A DNA stretch of 64,000 bases from Pseudevernia furfuracea (lineage: Eukaryota; Ascomycota; Lecanoromycetes; Lecanorales; Parmeliaceae): positions 620,001 to 684,000 of the forward strand of contig JAIUPT010000031.1 in NCBI GenBank assembly GCA_022315425.1. Reading direction: 5' to 3'. This document shows, one piece after another, positions 11,571-24,241 of the stretch; the first letter of the stretch is position 1, and the number at the start of each line of letters is the position of its first letter. A program made the position numbers and the translations under genes. The notes under the pieces were generated by a model. The model made no database searches and was not told the origin of the DNA. It worked only from the letters and a program-made list of their open reading frames with translations.

Positions 11571-12498
11571 TTATACGGGCAGATTGAATTTCTTTCCTTG
11601 CAGCACTCTACGTCCGTTCGTTAGTCCCGTTCCATTGCATGCCCCACGGCTCGAGAAGGAAGCACTCACTTTGTGTAATATATCCAGAAGAAATCTGAAT
11701 ACAGCACGGTCTGCACCAGGCCCGCCACCCAAGCTATTTGATCCACGTATCCCTCCGCGAAGTACCTATAAAGCCAGTTGGGAATATATAACGCCCTATA
11801 CAAACCCAACGCGAAGAGATAGTGCGTTGTTATCGTTTCGGCTTCACCAGTTCGCTGAAGCATGAATAATTGGGGGAGAATTGCGACAGATTCGAGCCAG
11901 ATGGAAAATGACCAAAGGATCTTAATTTAGAAAAGAGCTTTAGCATCACGACTATGGAGCAAAGAAGGGAGTCTACCTCTGTAACTTGATAGCGATACGG
12001 GAACAGGACTGCGAGGACTGCGCTCCCGCCTAGTAGATACTGAACCTTGAACGTATCGATGTTAGGGTCGTGAGTAGGTTTGTAGTCGTTGAGCATTAGG
12101 TAGACGGTGTAGGACTGTGCGGCGAGGAAAAGGAGTTTGAAGGTAGTATTGTAGACTGAGCCTGTAGTAAAGGTCCAGAAAATGTCTGTTCGAGGGCAGT
12201 AAGCTTCAAGAAGTAGGCAGACTCGGGGAGGGAAATGCTAACCTAGGTAACGAGTTGCATAGACAATCAGGTAAAGTGCTTGCGATTTGAATGATATGCC
12301 TGAGCAGCTCTATTGGGGCATTTAGCAAGAGACTGTACTAATGGGGCTACCGAGAGCGAACGTGTGAGGACTTCATCTTCTGTAAGAGTATCAAGATGGA
12401 TATCAGATGGGAGAGATCCGCTAGACAATGTTAAAATTCATCACAGATCGTTGTTAAATGCTTTTGCACTTCATACCAAGTATACGGAATATATTCAT
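11571..12498 (-). CDS. ERD2: ER lumen protein-retaining receptor (HDEL receptor)
   Basis: Six exons on the minus strand (12498-12477, 12420-12362, 12309-12243, 12185-11977, 11920-11670, 11607-11571) join without a frame break to 214 residues, the standard ERD2 length. The first exon is only 22 bases and encodes MNIFRIL plus one base. Visible family blocks are ADLSHLISILILL, SCSGISFKSQALYLIVYATR, YKPTHDPNIDTFKVQYLLGG, TGEAETITTHYLFALGLYRA and a tail KVLQGKKFNLPV with the lysines needed for COPI retrieval. It has seven membrane segments and cycles between Golgi and ER, returning escaped HDEL-tagged ER proteins. All five introns are GT-AG, 52-62 bases long. It converges with XRCC4. Confidence 0.97.
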
Positions 12499-14870
12499 CG
12501 CTGCGGTGGAGGCTGGCTTAGGCCCACCAAACCTTGTGAAAAGCGGTGCGGCGTCAAAATGTCCTGAAGAGGAATGAAAGGTTCCAAAGAGTTCAATTGG
12601 TGATTCTCCGCTGGATGGTTACTGAGTATGTATCGCTGCATTGACCACTGACAACTGTCAAGGACACGATTTCTAAGAAAATTAATGGACTGCGCGACAA
12701 GACTTCTCGACTGCCGTACACTTATTAGCGTATGCACTGGAATCCTTGGCGCTGAGAAAATCGCCCTGCGCCGATAGTGGTAAACTACTTCATATACTCT
12801 CCCATATCACAATTCTAGACCTCCCAGCAACTGAAATTTCTATGCGAATGCTATCCACAAGCTCCAAGCACTCTATGTTCGACGTGAAAAGCTCGTCCAT
12901 TGCGAGTCTCGACTCCTACTTCTCACGGCGACGACGCTTAATCTCCTCTTCACCGAATTGAGCTACCTCAGTCCTCCTTAATAATGTAAAGGCGATTAGG
13001 GCTAGGGCTATGCAACAATGTGACTCCAATGAGAAACAGAGGTGGCCGTGGACCTAGTTTATATATACGATGGTGCTCGGATTTTCAAATCCGCCATCTG
13101 ATTTCTAAGCATACGAGTACCCAACCCATTTGCCGGTGAACTCCGGGTCCAATCAAGCGAGGCAATAATAAGGGCGGAAAGGAGCTCGGTAGGTCGTATA
13201 GCACTGAGTTTCCGATCCACAGTGAGGACTTTGATGGGTGCAAGGGTGAAGGAGTGGACGTGGTCATACGTGGACGCCTATTTGGAGGTAGCGATATTGC
13301 CAGCTTGTCGGCACAGCAACTCTATCGAGGGATGAGGTAAGCGTTCTTTGATAGCAAAAAGAGTGTTTTAAGCGGTCACAATGGTTATCTTCAAGATTCA
13401 TCTCTGAGGCTCCTTCGGCTTTCAGCTTTCTTTCCTTCTTCATCTGCGCCGACCCTACTCTTGGTGCCCTCCTCCCTCGACCTTTACCTTACAGTCATCA
13501 AGACTCTTCCTAACATGGCGTTCCTCCCCCGCCACAGCTGCATCAAATCCAAGTCTCCACACCAGATCGATCCGGCTCGCCTCTATCAACTCCCTCCTTC
13601 CAGTTCCAAGTAACCTCTGGCCTAATGCATTAGCAACCTGAGCATCGTCCTCTCCTAAGCCTTCACCTATTGATCTCCTCCAGTCTCCCTCAATATCAGA
13701 CTAACGCGCTGCCACTCTTTGTACTGTTCCTTGGTCTTTATTTTTCATTTTCTCGCCGCAGCTGGAGACGAGGAGGTGGGGATGAGGGCCGCGGTCTTGT
13801 GCGACCTGGATGTCAGTGCTTTGGTATACATCAATGGAGAACTCGGAGTCAGCGTTCCTTCTTTGTGGTAAATACTCGAGTAATGAGACAGCTTTAGGGG
13901 AGCAAAAGGATCCTTCTATTGTCGAGATATCCTGCGATTCGGAATGTGGCATCAAACAGGAGATTTCTTGCTCTGAAAATTACATACAACGTATTGTTAG
14001 GCCGAGCTGAAGTGTAAAACAGCGGGGGTTGCGGAGTTGAGGCGGGTACATTTGGCAGAGGAAAGAGTAAGAGTTGCATATTGGGGGGTAAAGGTATAGC
14101 AGGGAGGTGTCGTAAGGGAAAGAGGAAGGGGCAGGCAGCGGTGTAGCTGGGATTTTTTTTTTTTTTTTTTTTTGTGGGGCAGTATGAGAGTCCTTTGGTG
14201 TTGGAAGAACCTGCAAAGTGCGTATATGAAATCGAGGTTTGGCCAGCAGGTCGTGGCTTCAATATCAAAATGGTATTGTGAGCTGTCAAGTGGCTGCTGA
14301 GTAAGCTTGCTTCTTGTACCAGTGTGAGGTTGTCCGTTGGAAGGGAGTTCGATCGAAGAGATTATGAAGCGTGTATTGAGGAGGTCTACCCAGAGGCGGA
14401 GTACTGATCTAACTGTAAAAGAAGCGGTGAGGTTGGACGCGATTGAGCTTGCACACACCAGGAGCTTATTGATGTACGCAGTCGTCTAGTTTTAAACGTC
14501 TCAATTGGTGCAAAATGTATCAAGACGACTGAGCTTTGTTTTAAAACCCTAGCAGGCTTCTTCTGGAGCGGCGGTGTATATTGTGTCTTTGTCCGATGCA
14601 AACCCGCTTTCTCTCCCCTTCAAATATCACTCAACCCTATTCGAAACGTTCGTATATTTGAATAAAACTATCGCTTGGCTCATCTGAGCCGGGGTAATCG
14701 TAAAATTGCTGCAAAGTCCACCTCGCTATGCCTGTCGTAAATACATGGATGGTATCGATATTCCACCTCTTCTCATGAATATCATTGCTTCGCCCCCACC
14801 AGACTCGCCCTGCAACGCCTCGAAATGAATTTCCATATCGCAACTTTATCATCATGCTAGAATCTCTACC
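12499..14870. other. Long intergenic stretch, no supported gene
   Basis: 2.4 kb lies between ERD2 (starting at 12498, leftward) and the 3' end of the next minus-strand gene. There are pyrimidine-rich tracts near 13400-13700 and a run of about 22 T at 14153-14174. Short open frames on both strands show no family resemblance and could not be spliced into longer ones. It may contain a long 5' leader or a non-coding RNA; nothing in the bases proves either. Confidence 0.4.
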
Positions 14871-17491
14871 TTAAAGCTCAAGCTTTGGCTCCCACTTTGC
14901 CCCATTCTTCTTCGACCATTCCTCGAGAAAGCTCATGCCAAAGTTCACAGCCTGCAGGCCGCTAGTCATGGACCCCATCGGCAAATTGAATCCCCGCTGA
15001 TACTCGCCCTGTACTACGGCATCTGTGCTTTTGACGGGAAGAAGAAAATTTCGTTCGCGTTTGGCCCAAGTCATAGGATACTCAGATTCGATGTCGCTGA
15101 CTTTCAAGAGGTCCAGTCCCGAACGCCATGCAATCTGCGATTTCTCAAAGTGGCGACGGAATTCGCGGAAGGACAGGGAATATGCTGCAGCTTTGCATTC
15201 TTCTTTCGTCTTCGCAGAATCCGCGGCCGCAGTCTCAACTAACTTCTGCTCCAGCGGATTGTAATCCAGTCTTTGAAAACCGTAGCAGACCATGTAGTCT
15301 CGAATGATACCTTCAAGCTGGAGGAGGAGACCAGTCAGATGTTTGAACGATTGGGCTTCTCTGTTGATGAGATCCAAGAGCCGAAGCATGGACTTCCAGC
15401 CATCGATATTGCCATACATTCCAAATTGTCGTTGAGGTTCATCAAAAAGGGTGAAGGCTAGAATGTAGCAGAGTACGGACTCCGTACCGAGCATGACACC
15501 TCGTTTACGCTCGCTGTCGTTCATGTTCGAAATGTCTTTCAAAAACACATCCGAGGCATGCTTCAAGTCTGTTGCTTTGTTCAGATACTTATTGGCGTCA
15601 CGCTTCAAATCCTGAGAATTAGGCTTGCGACTACCAGACGAAGTGACAGAGTTACGCCGATTTCCAGCATCTGGTATGTTGGGGGTACCATTTAGAGCAA
15701 GGCCTCGTGGTGTAGTAGTCGAGCCTTCGCCAGACTCAACACGCAGCATAGGAGCGCTCTTGGGGTCAGGCTTTGGAGTGAGTAATTGTGGTTTTTGCGC
15801 GCTTCCAACATTCGGCGGAGCGGGAGAGCTGATTGAAGGTTGCTTCGGTGTATGAGCGTTTTGTGGAGCTTTGTGACGTTTGGCTGGAGGCTCCGGCTCG
15901 TCTCTACGATCTAGAGACCTACGCCGCTTTTCGCCAGCCTTGGAAGCCTCTGGATCATTGCGCTTTGATTTCGGCTGGTCCTCGAGCCGATTTTCATGAG
16001 ACTTGCCAGCATGCTTCTGCTCTGACTGCGGAGTCCTTGAATGCTGTTCGTGCTCTATCGTGCGACGAATGTGCGGAAACTTTCCTGGTGTGGGTGGCAG
16101 CCTTAGATACTGTGCAAGGTTCTTGCGATTCGTCTTCTTCTTGATCCTCAGGAGTGAGCGCAACCTTCGTTTTTCGGTTCTCTGGGGTGTTGTCGATGCC
16201 GTTATCGGTGCGGTAATCGGAGAAATGAGAAGCACATTCGGTTTCGTAGGTGTAACTTTGTTTGACTCGATGTTCTTAGCTGCTTGACGAGGAGCCGAGG
16301 TCACCTGCGGTTGACTGTGTTGGTGTTTGACAGAGTTGGTGGAAGCTGTCGCACTAGTCTTGCTCGATACAAAAGCCTTTCCTCGGACGTCTGAATTAGC
16401 GCCCTCTTCGTCCGTTGACGAGCCCGTACGATCACTCTGCTGCTGCTTGACTTTGAAAGATAGGTTAGGATTTATGCTCTTGGCGATGCTGCTATTGCGT
16501 CTTCGAATGCTAGGATCCAGCTTGGCGAGCTCCTCTTCGATCTCCGAAGGTAGTGTGGGCGATAGCATTGGCGGGAGACCATGCAGATTGATTGCCTTCT
16601 TGTCCTCTTTTGGTGCGACCTTTCTAGGTTGAGGTTGCTTTTCTGTCGGCGGCTTCTCAGTCTTCGGACAGTCCTGAGGTTTGTCCTTTTGCGCATCAGC
16701 CGAATCTTTGAAGACACTAATCTCAACATTGGGTTTCTGGTTGGTGACTTTGAGCAGCCCTGCTGATGTGGCATTAGGCGGCTCAGGCGTAGTTCGCGCC
16801 TTCTGAGCAGATGGGGCATTTGGAAGTTGCTCGGAAGTGTTGGGATCTTTCCCTACCATCATCGCGTCCACCGACCTGAGAAATGTAAGTATCTATCGAG
16901 CTTCCCAATTGTCGGTAGTGCATACCTCTTTTGACCGTGTTGCTCGACCTGGAGAGGCTTGTGTGCTCGGGCATTCGCATCCAGACCCTTGATATTCGCG
17001 TCATCCATCTGCTGTTCTTTTGGTTTCGGACTTGTGGGCTTTGTTGTAGCTACAGGAGCCTTGTTCTTATCTCTTTTGTTGTAGTCCGCCAAGCTGATCT
17101 TCTTCTTTTGACCCTGCCCTTGAAGTGGAGTCCCGTCGCTACTAGTTCTGCTGTATGGCTCTTCTGGCGGTGCTAATGCTCCGTTTCCATCGTCCCACCC
17201 GCCACGGCAAAACAGACCAGGAGTCAAGTCATTCGTCCGGTCTTTGAAAGTGAGGTACTGCAGTTCTTCTTCGTTGGGATCGAATCGAGTACCAACTCGC
17301 CAGAGGTTTGCATGCTCTGGGCTTTGGCGATATGTAGATCTCACGTATAAGATGTACGGCGATTCAGGAAGAACCTTGGCTTTGAGTCGTCTAAGTCGAG
17401 CGTCCACTGGATGCTCGGCTTTGTTTGTCGTTCTCCGAGCTTCGGAGAGCTTGGTTGAAGTGGAGGTAGCTTCTTTAAAGGGAAGCGACAT
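14871..17491 (-). CDS. Conserved-looking fungal protein of unknown function, 856 residues
   Basis: I do not recognise this gene. Two exons (17491-16926 and 16875-14871) join in frame across a 49-base intron (GTATGC...TTTCTCAG). The N-terminal 110 residues look folded, with SPYILYVRSTYRQSPEHANL and FCRGGWDDGNGALAPPEEPY, followed by a basic motif KKKISLADYNKRDKNK near residue 130. About 350 residues of Ser/Pro/Lys-rich, probably disordered sequence follow, with nuclear-localisation-like clusters such as GEKRRRSLDRR. The last 220 residues look like a helical domain (FTLFDEPQRQFGMYGNIDGW, then FRRHFEKSQIAWRSGLDLLK). This pattern suggests a nuclear scaffold or transcription-related protein, but that is inference. 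Start ATG 17491 is the first in the frame. Confidence 0.85.
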
Positions 17492-18099
17492 TTTCCTAGT
17501 GTTCAGGTGAAGGCGAAGGCACTATGAGACTAACCAGCGCTGTCAACAGCGCAAGGTGATGGCCGAGTTTGAATCAGTGGTGAGAGCTTGAGTAGGCGTG
17601 AATTACGGAAGGAGTTGTGAATAAAGTGAATAGATTGTCAGAGGCCCAGGCCATCTGATTGTAAGATGATAGGTGGTGGTAGGCTCGGAGTTGTGTCAAT
17701 GGGTTTCTGGTGGTTGAATGGGCTCGGTGAATTCCCTTTGGTTATTGTTCCCCTCATTGACGACCGGACTCCTCCTCCACCTTTGGTATTTTGATCCTTG
17801 TGTGATAGCACATGCAGTCTCCCGGTGGCTAATTCCGATGCTGGGATATTTGAGGTGAAATGCTGCGAATGGTGGATATTGAATGGCTAAGGTATAGCAG
17901 CTAGTGCAGCGACCATATGATTAGGTTCCATGAAGAGGACCAAGAAGAATGAGGGCTAAGGCGGCGATGTAGAGGCAGCGACAGAGAAGGAGAAGGGGTG
18001 GAGGGAAAGCATTGAAGAAAAAAGGCAGTGCAAATAGATATGATATGATACCTTATGATTGAGGAAAAGACTTATCTACAGGGTTAATTGTAGTGCAAC

Positions 18100-18400
18100 A
18101 ATGGGTAAGGTACGGTAGGTTTAAGGTAAGGTAACTAAGGTAATTAATTAATTGATGCTTTTCAAAGATCCACCATAGGTACCTTATTATTTAATTTAGG
18201 TCATCCGCCATGCCACCAATAATGCCGCCATACCTACATACCGAGCTTACGAGCTTACCTCGCTTACTTGCATTTTAGGGCTACCAGCCTGCCACAGATC
18301 ACTGCGGGCGCTAGACTTATTAAGCTAAGGTACCTTAAGGCCTTAAGGTACCTAACCTACCTTAAGCTCACTAAGCTAAGGTACCTAAGGTACGTCTTAG
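18100..18400. repeat. Cluster of AAGGTA / TACCTT palindromic short repeats
   Basis: Within 300 bases the words AAGGTA, TACCTT and CTAAGGTACCT recur many times in both orientations, often as palindromes such as AAGGTACCTT and TTAAGGCCTTAAGG. The same word reappears singly near 31280-31295, 42705 and 42790, all intergenic. Confidence 0.75.
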
Positions 18401-18983
18401 ACTGGCACCACTGGGAATCTTACATCTTACCGTATCTTACATTCAAAACAAGAACATTCCTCCATCACATTCTTAGCCATCACCGCAACCTGTCTATTGG
18501 ACATGTGCTATCTTAACTATACCTAGATACCCCAGAGAGTCTGGTGCAATTGTATAGGCCGGCCGATCAGGCGGTGAACCCTTGTGAGGAACGCCATGAG
18601 AAAGAGGCTCAGGTGTCGATCTCGTGAGGATTTGCCTGAAGGACATGACTGTTGCCAAAGGCCACTGGTTGGGTATGCTCGATCCATTCGAGAGTGTTCA
18701 TTCCGGGCATTCGATTGCTCTAGAATCCGTTGGTGTTGATACCAAAAGCGAGCCTGGAAGCAAATGCGGCATTTGTCCCTGATAAGTAAATTGTCAAACG
18801 GTCGCTTCTTTCTGAAGTAATAATTAATCATGTATCATGTGCATCATGTAAGAAACCATTGTTAGAATCGCGGCGCTCCACGACGATGTTTATGATTGTA
18901 CTGTAGTACAGTGTCAGTACTAGTAGTAAGGTAGTTATGTACCATGCATGACGTGCATGATGATTTTGTACATGGATGTTTTT

Positions 18984-19012
18984 CGGGAGGGTGGAGGGTG
19001 GAGGGTGGAGGA
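18984..19012. repeat. GGGTGGA short tandem repeat
   Basis: About three to four direct copies of the heptamer GGGTGGA lie here. The function is unknown and it may be plain slippage. Confidence 0.7.
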
Positions 19013-19406
19013 TGCAGACGTGGAGACGTGTTTCAACTTGAGCCGCGTGCCTAGTGAAAGTTGTGTCTCGACTCTCTAAGAGGTACTCGGTAGTGAGAGA
19101 ATTGTTTCAAGAGACACTCATCCCCGACAATCATCCATCTACGCTGACACTGACGTGGGGAAAAACTCCTTGCTTGCTTTTCATCCTTTGCCCTGTTACG
19201 AGTAACTAATCTAGCGGTATGTGAAGCGATTATTTATATCAGACAGGATGGATACATCTGCCCAGAAAGATCATTTCCAGCGCAGCTGTCCCACGACACC
19301 ATGCCAAGTACCAAAAGACAACGCCACTGCTCAATACGAATGTGCAATGCCAAAAGATATTGTATGCTATATATACACAATGTCACAGCTATTCGACACT
19401 CTCCAA

Positions 19407-21007
19407 TTACGAGTCGCAGTCGTTGTTTCGCGGCGTAAAAGGACATAGGTTGTTGATCAGGGCAACGGGACATGGTGATCCGCACGCTATCCTCGTCGGG
19501 AGCTGCGAAATACACGCAATGTCCAGCGTTCCATCCCAGTTGAAGTTAACTATCGAGTCCCCAAAGTTGCCTTCCTGCGTGCAATTGAAGCTGCCATCGA
19601 ACAGCACTTGAAGAATGGCCCAGTTGTTGTCAACGGTGTCTTGCAGTAGCTGATATGCACTAACGCCGGCCCAGCCATTCCGCGTGTTGGCGAAATTGTA
19701 GATGCGTCCAGTAGGCTGACTCCAGAAAATCGCTGAACCCTGACCGTCGGTGCAAACGCTGTTGTTGCCCATAGTGCAGCCCTCACCGCCACTTCCCGAC
19801 ACGGCGTTCTGTACGTCTTCCACGGTCTCGAAAGGGCCAAGCACAGGTGCCGACACCCATCCGTTCTGTGCAAAAGCTTCCGAAGTCATGTAAGTCCTGA
19901 GAGCATAGTCGAGGCCCTCTACTTTGCTGGGTAAAGAAAGCGATTCGGCACCCGAATACTGCCCACTTTCGACGAACTTGACAAATGTTGGCATATCGCT
20001 CATGAGCAATTGAACCGCGTTGTTGACCATGTCTGCAAGCTGATTGGTGCTATTCCCTAGCTCCGCTTCTAGATTGCCGATTTGGACTGACTGCGAGTTC
20101 TGGGTGCCCGTTGGCCAAAGCGCTTTTGCGGTGGAAGGTGCTTGCTGCAGACTGATTGTCAAAACCTGAGCAGCAGACTTCGCTAGGGAGCTCAGTCCGA
20201 GGACTGACACTGCGATACTTGGCGCTCCCAAGAATGCCAGCCCCACCGAGAGTGCAGTGAGAAGGTCTATGAGGTCGAATGAGGCTGGTTTGATCGGGTC
20301 CACTTCGTTGATGAGACCTTGAATCGTCGTTGATGCATCACTCTGAGCGGCTGTGAGCGCATTATAATAGGTAGTAAAGAAGTCGTTGAGCGCTAAGCCT
20401 AGGATTAGCTACCGATTCCACAAAATGAGGCTTGTGGGTTCCGAAGAATACCATAGATGTTCTTTTGTATGTATTGGACTTCTGGCCGGATGCTATCAGC
20501 CAGACCGGCGCTCAGCGCGTTCTCTGATGGCATGGAACAGAACTGCGCATTGATCTGCGAACAGTCCTGTGTCCCTCCGCCTTGCGCGAGACGAAGAAAA
20601 CAAGTCGTCCATGCCTCGCCGGGCAAACAGCAGTTTGCGCCGTCGTTGTTATTGACATCTGTTGATTGAGTGTCGCAAACTCGAGTCGATTTGTTCCAGC
20701 CTACTCCCCACTCCCCTCCTCCCAGAAGAAAATTACTCAGTTGAAGTTCTTGCCAGCATTGAGAATTGAAAGCCGCTGACAGATCCGTGCAGTTGACGGT
20801 TTGCCTCTTTTCCTGCAGTGGCAGATCCGGTTCCCGCTGCAGCAGACGCAGTGGATTCAGCCCAGATAACGAAGATGATGACTCATCGTTCCCCATCAAG
20901 CGAGATCGTTGCAAAGGCGAAGCAGCAGCCAATATCAAGACAAGAAAAGTCGCAGCCACGGGAAACAAAGACGAAGACCGCCTCATTGCATCGACGGTCA
21001 CCGGCAT
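19407..21007 (-). CDS. Secreted cysteine-rich protein of unknown function
   Basis: Two exons (21007-20452 and 20392-19407) join across a 59-base intron (GTATTC donor, GCTAATC branch-like site, CTTAG acceptor) to give 513 residues; a second ATG at 20986 would give 506 and a cleaner signal peptide (RRSSSLFPVAATFLVLILAA). A Lys-Arg site (QEKRQ) follows at about 70. The mature part has many cysteines, including CQQL-type and NCCLPGEAWTTCFL motifs, a hydrophobic helix LLTALSVGLAFLGAPS mid-protein, N-glycosylation sites (NCT, NKS, NNS) and a final cysteine-rich block CGSPCPVALINNLCPF. It resembles the group of large secreted ascomycete proteins filed under DUF7872, from memory. A host- or substrate-interaction role is conceivable but unproven. 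Confidence 0.85.
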
Positions 21008-24000
21008 CGACAAAACGAGGAGAGTAGAAGGTGAAGGTATGGAAGTAATGGGATTGACAGAACTTGTTGTAATTGAGAATGCATGAGGTAGAGTTGGTTC
21101 ACGCGCGAATAACGGGACTGGGGAAATGCTAGACTATATCATCATCAGACGGTAGCAGGGCAATTGCAGACTCCTTGGTGGAAAGTGGCGATACTAAGCG
21201 TGTGGATTGGGCCGCAAGCTTTTTTTGAAACTTGTTTGGTAAAGTTTTACACCCTCCAGCAACCCTTGCACAGCAGCAGGATCGGGAACATATCTTTGGC
21301 TGCGCATATGAGACGGCTGACTTTCGGAGTCTCGGCTGAGTGGGGGGGAGAAGCGCCAATTGGGTGAGAGGACAGCAAAGGGTAACGTAGAGAAATGATA
21401 GGTAGACTGTAGTAGTAGCAGAGTACCGTAGTAATAATGGATAGGGAATAACGGGTGACTCGTGAGTACTTTTACTGAAACTCTCATCTGAGACGAGACG
21501 AGATTCGAGATTCGGTCTTAGGCGACAAGCGCGCCTATATCAAAATTCGTAGGGCGACAACTTACAAGGTTAAAGTAAGTAAGGTAATAATAGGTAAGAC
21601 CGTAAGAGCCTAAGGATACGGCAAAGCCAAAGACATCCAAGGGGCTGACGTAAAAAGATAAAAAAAAAAATGAGTGATCATCAATAAGAGAGAGGTACAT
21701 ACTATGATACTACATACCTAGGTCCCTTCATTTCAGTAGTGGTGCGCACATGTACTACAGTAGTACCGGTCGCTTACTCCATGTAAAGTATTTGCCATGC
21801 GGCTCAGGTGATCAACCCTCACCCTGAATCCTGGAGGCTGGGGGTCATCTAGCTCCCCAATCCCCACGCTGCTACAGCTGACTTTCTCCATCGTACATCC
21901 ACAGATCCACATTGCGTATGTCGAACAAAGCTCTGGAGACTGGGTTTCAGTATGTGGCAAATTCGATGTGGTTTAATAAACTCACCCGGTCTCCTTTGCT
22001 GTCCGTCACAGCTGGCCAAACACGTATCACGGCCCTCCATGACAGTGCGAGCCATGCCCTTGTTTTGTCATAGTACCAGACCCTGAAGACCGCTAAGCCC
22101 ATGGCCCGACTGTTCGCGTCACATGTTCAAAACTCTGAAAACACAACCTCAGTCAGTGTAGCCTAGGCAGAAGCGGTCATCTACCCGGCTCATCGCGCAC
22201 TTATATCCAATGTGCGGTTCTGATGTTCAGCCTATTGGATGCATGACCGTCGCCCGAATGCGAGCCCTTTGTTCTGGCGACCAACGTCTATGTTGGAAAT
22301 CTGTTGTTTCTCTTTGGCTTGGAATGATAGCGTTCGATCAAACATGAGATCGCTTTCTCCCTTCTGTCCAAGCTTGACGCTCATGAAAGCAATGTGTCTC
22401 TTGAGACGCCGAAACAAGCATAGAAGATCTAGTAGTCAAAGCTGTCTTTCCCGCCCAGTAGATCTATGATTTGTTACGAGAGCAACAACGTCGAATAATC
22501 AATCAAGGCTCTTTTCAGATGCTCGAGAAGACAATTTCACCATGCCTTCTCATTGACAGAATAGTCTTTGTCGTTTTATGTTATGGGACTGATGCACAAA
22601 TCGGTCATTGACCAACCATCTCTTCCTTTGACCTGCTAAATGACGCATTAAGATCAGTTTAGAAAAACTCATACGTGCGCAACCAACGGTCCTCGTATGA
22701 CCAGGTAAAACTCTTACCAGCTAAAGTGGCCCATGCGCTGCAGCGAAAAGGTATTTCGATATCGCGAGCAATGATAGAGCAGCTAGAACTTAACATCACG
22801 AGGCGCGATGGTTAGATGAAAGCACAGCATTCGAGGTCCACTTGGAGGACAATTTGTTCTTTCCCATCAGGTCATCTGATCGAGGAGGCACTACTCCCAA
22901 GTCTTAATACTACGTGTTTCAGACGGATCCACTTGGCTCAAGTTCTGAGAGGCTCCTTAGTCTGTAATTTCTGCGTTTGTACGCGTGTATGACTGTTTAT
23001 TGTAAACCCAGACCCAGGAGCCTCAGGAAGTAAGACTCCGAGACGAAGCTTCTCGGATAAGAGGACCGAGCGTGGGATTTCATATTAAGTCCACTCTCAG
23101 CAAATAGGGTGAATCGGATGCGAGGATAGGATTCGCGCCCGCATATTGCACCTTCTGTTGTATCTCTAAGCATCGATTCGAGTTGCGAGACCCCTTAAAG
23201 AGGCCTCGGGGTGTGACATGTGAATCCCAAATTACCAAGACTATTAGCAGGTTCGAATTCGAGTACTCTGCTCCATGTTGTCGGTGCGAGCATTATATAG
23301 GAGTGTTGCAAGAGCAATTGGAACTGCTAGGCCTGACGAGACATGTCATTGCGGCGAGATGCGAGATAGACATGACTGTTAAAGAGGAGACATACTGGGA
23401 AACCGGGCAAGATGTCACTTCTTGGGCGTTCGCATTCCGGCTGGATAGTCATTTAGATGTATCAGTCATGGTTGATCAGCATCGACAGCGAGATGGCGAC
23501 AGCTGTGACAGACCGCTTTGCTTCTTCAACCTTTACACATGGGAACTCCCAGTTTCAGCGGATATGAATACCCTGTATTGAGTTGTTGGTAGCGGGCATA
23601 CTACTGTCGAACCCAGAAGACGATGCTTTGTCAAGACCTCTGAGCAGGCTTTGTCTGCGCATCATTTTCTTTGACACAATCGACTACTTGCAATGAAAAT
23701 AACGTCGACACAGTCGTCATCCTTATCGCAGTGGAATACTCCCTAAACACGGACTCGGAATTTTCGTGACTCCCGGTAGAAAGTTGTGTTTGAATGATCA
23801 GGGACTAAATGTTCCTGACTTCTTATGCTATTTCAAGGAATCAATGTAATCTGGTGGCTCTGTGTAAATAGACAAGGGCGCACACGATCAACCCTCCGAG
23901 ACTCTATGGCATCAATGGTAATGATGAACCGCGATCTGCAATAGCACTGAAATAAGTGGCGTGAGTGGTAATGTTCCTTGGTGGGTAATTGTACAATTGC

Positions 24001-24241
24001 TCCAGTTGAGCTTAGCGCGTGAATCTTAATTGTTGAGCAACAGAATGCGGCTTTGCCTCTCAGGCTACCAAAGCACAACAATCCAATCACAACTATTTGA
24101 CACTCCACTCTTTCCACTCGTATTTCCTGCTGGCCCAACTCTGTGTACTCCCACTCTCCGCTGATCGAAGCGGTCTGATTCCCCGTAGCCACCAACAAGA
24201 GCAGCATCCTTTCTTTGTCTCCTTGCAGGACACATCCAAAC
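21008..24241. other. Long intergenic or gene-poor stretch
   Basis: 3.2 kb holds the promoter of the secreted-protein gene at its left and that of Rab11 at its right. A 61-codon minus frame (22232-22417; ends FGRRSCIQ) and a 132-codon plus frame (23183-23581, TTG-initiated) look somewhat protein-like, but neither has an ATG start or a splice-supported extension. They may be decayed gene fragments. A run of A with a G/A-rich tract lies at 21658-21670. No mobile-element protein was recognised. Confidence 0.4.

Larger units (their letters stand above)
17492..19406. other. Intergenic with AAGGTA-type repeat cluster
   Basis: 1.9 kb without a supported gene. The left half should hold the promoter of the 856-residue gene. 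It contains the AAGGTA/TACCTT repeat cluster and the GGGTGGA tandem listed separately. Open frames here are short and partly repeat-derived. Confidence 0.5.

Noticed and set aside
14637..14855. Minus frame just after the 856-residue gene as a further exon or small gene.
   Set aside because: The upstream frame ends in a clear stop (KLEL then stop at 14871) and no splice pair links them; more likely 3' untranslated sequence.
20393..20412. Apparent 20-base intron (GTAGCTAATCCTAGGCTTAG) in the secreted-protein gene.
   Set aside because: It would restore the frame but is far too short for fungal splicing. A normal 59-base intron using the GTATTC donor at 20451 and the same acceptor also restores the frame and has a branch-like GCTAATC.
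23183..23581. 132-codon plus frame as a gene.
   Set aside because: It starts at TTG, its first ATG is two thirds in, and no splice-supported extension or family resemblance was seen.
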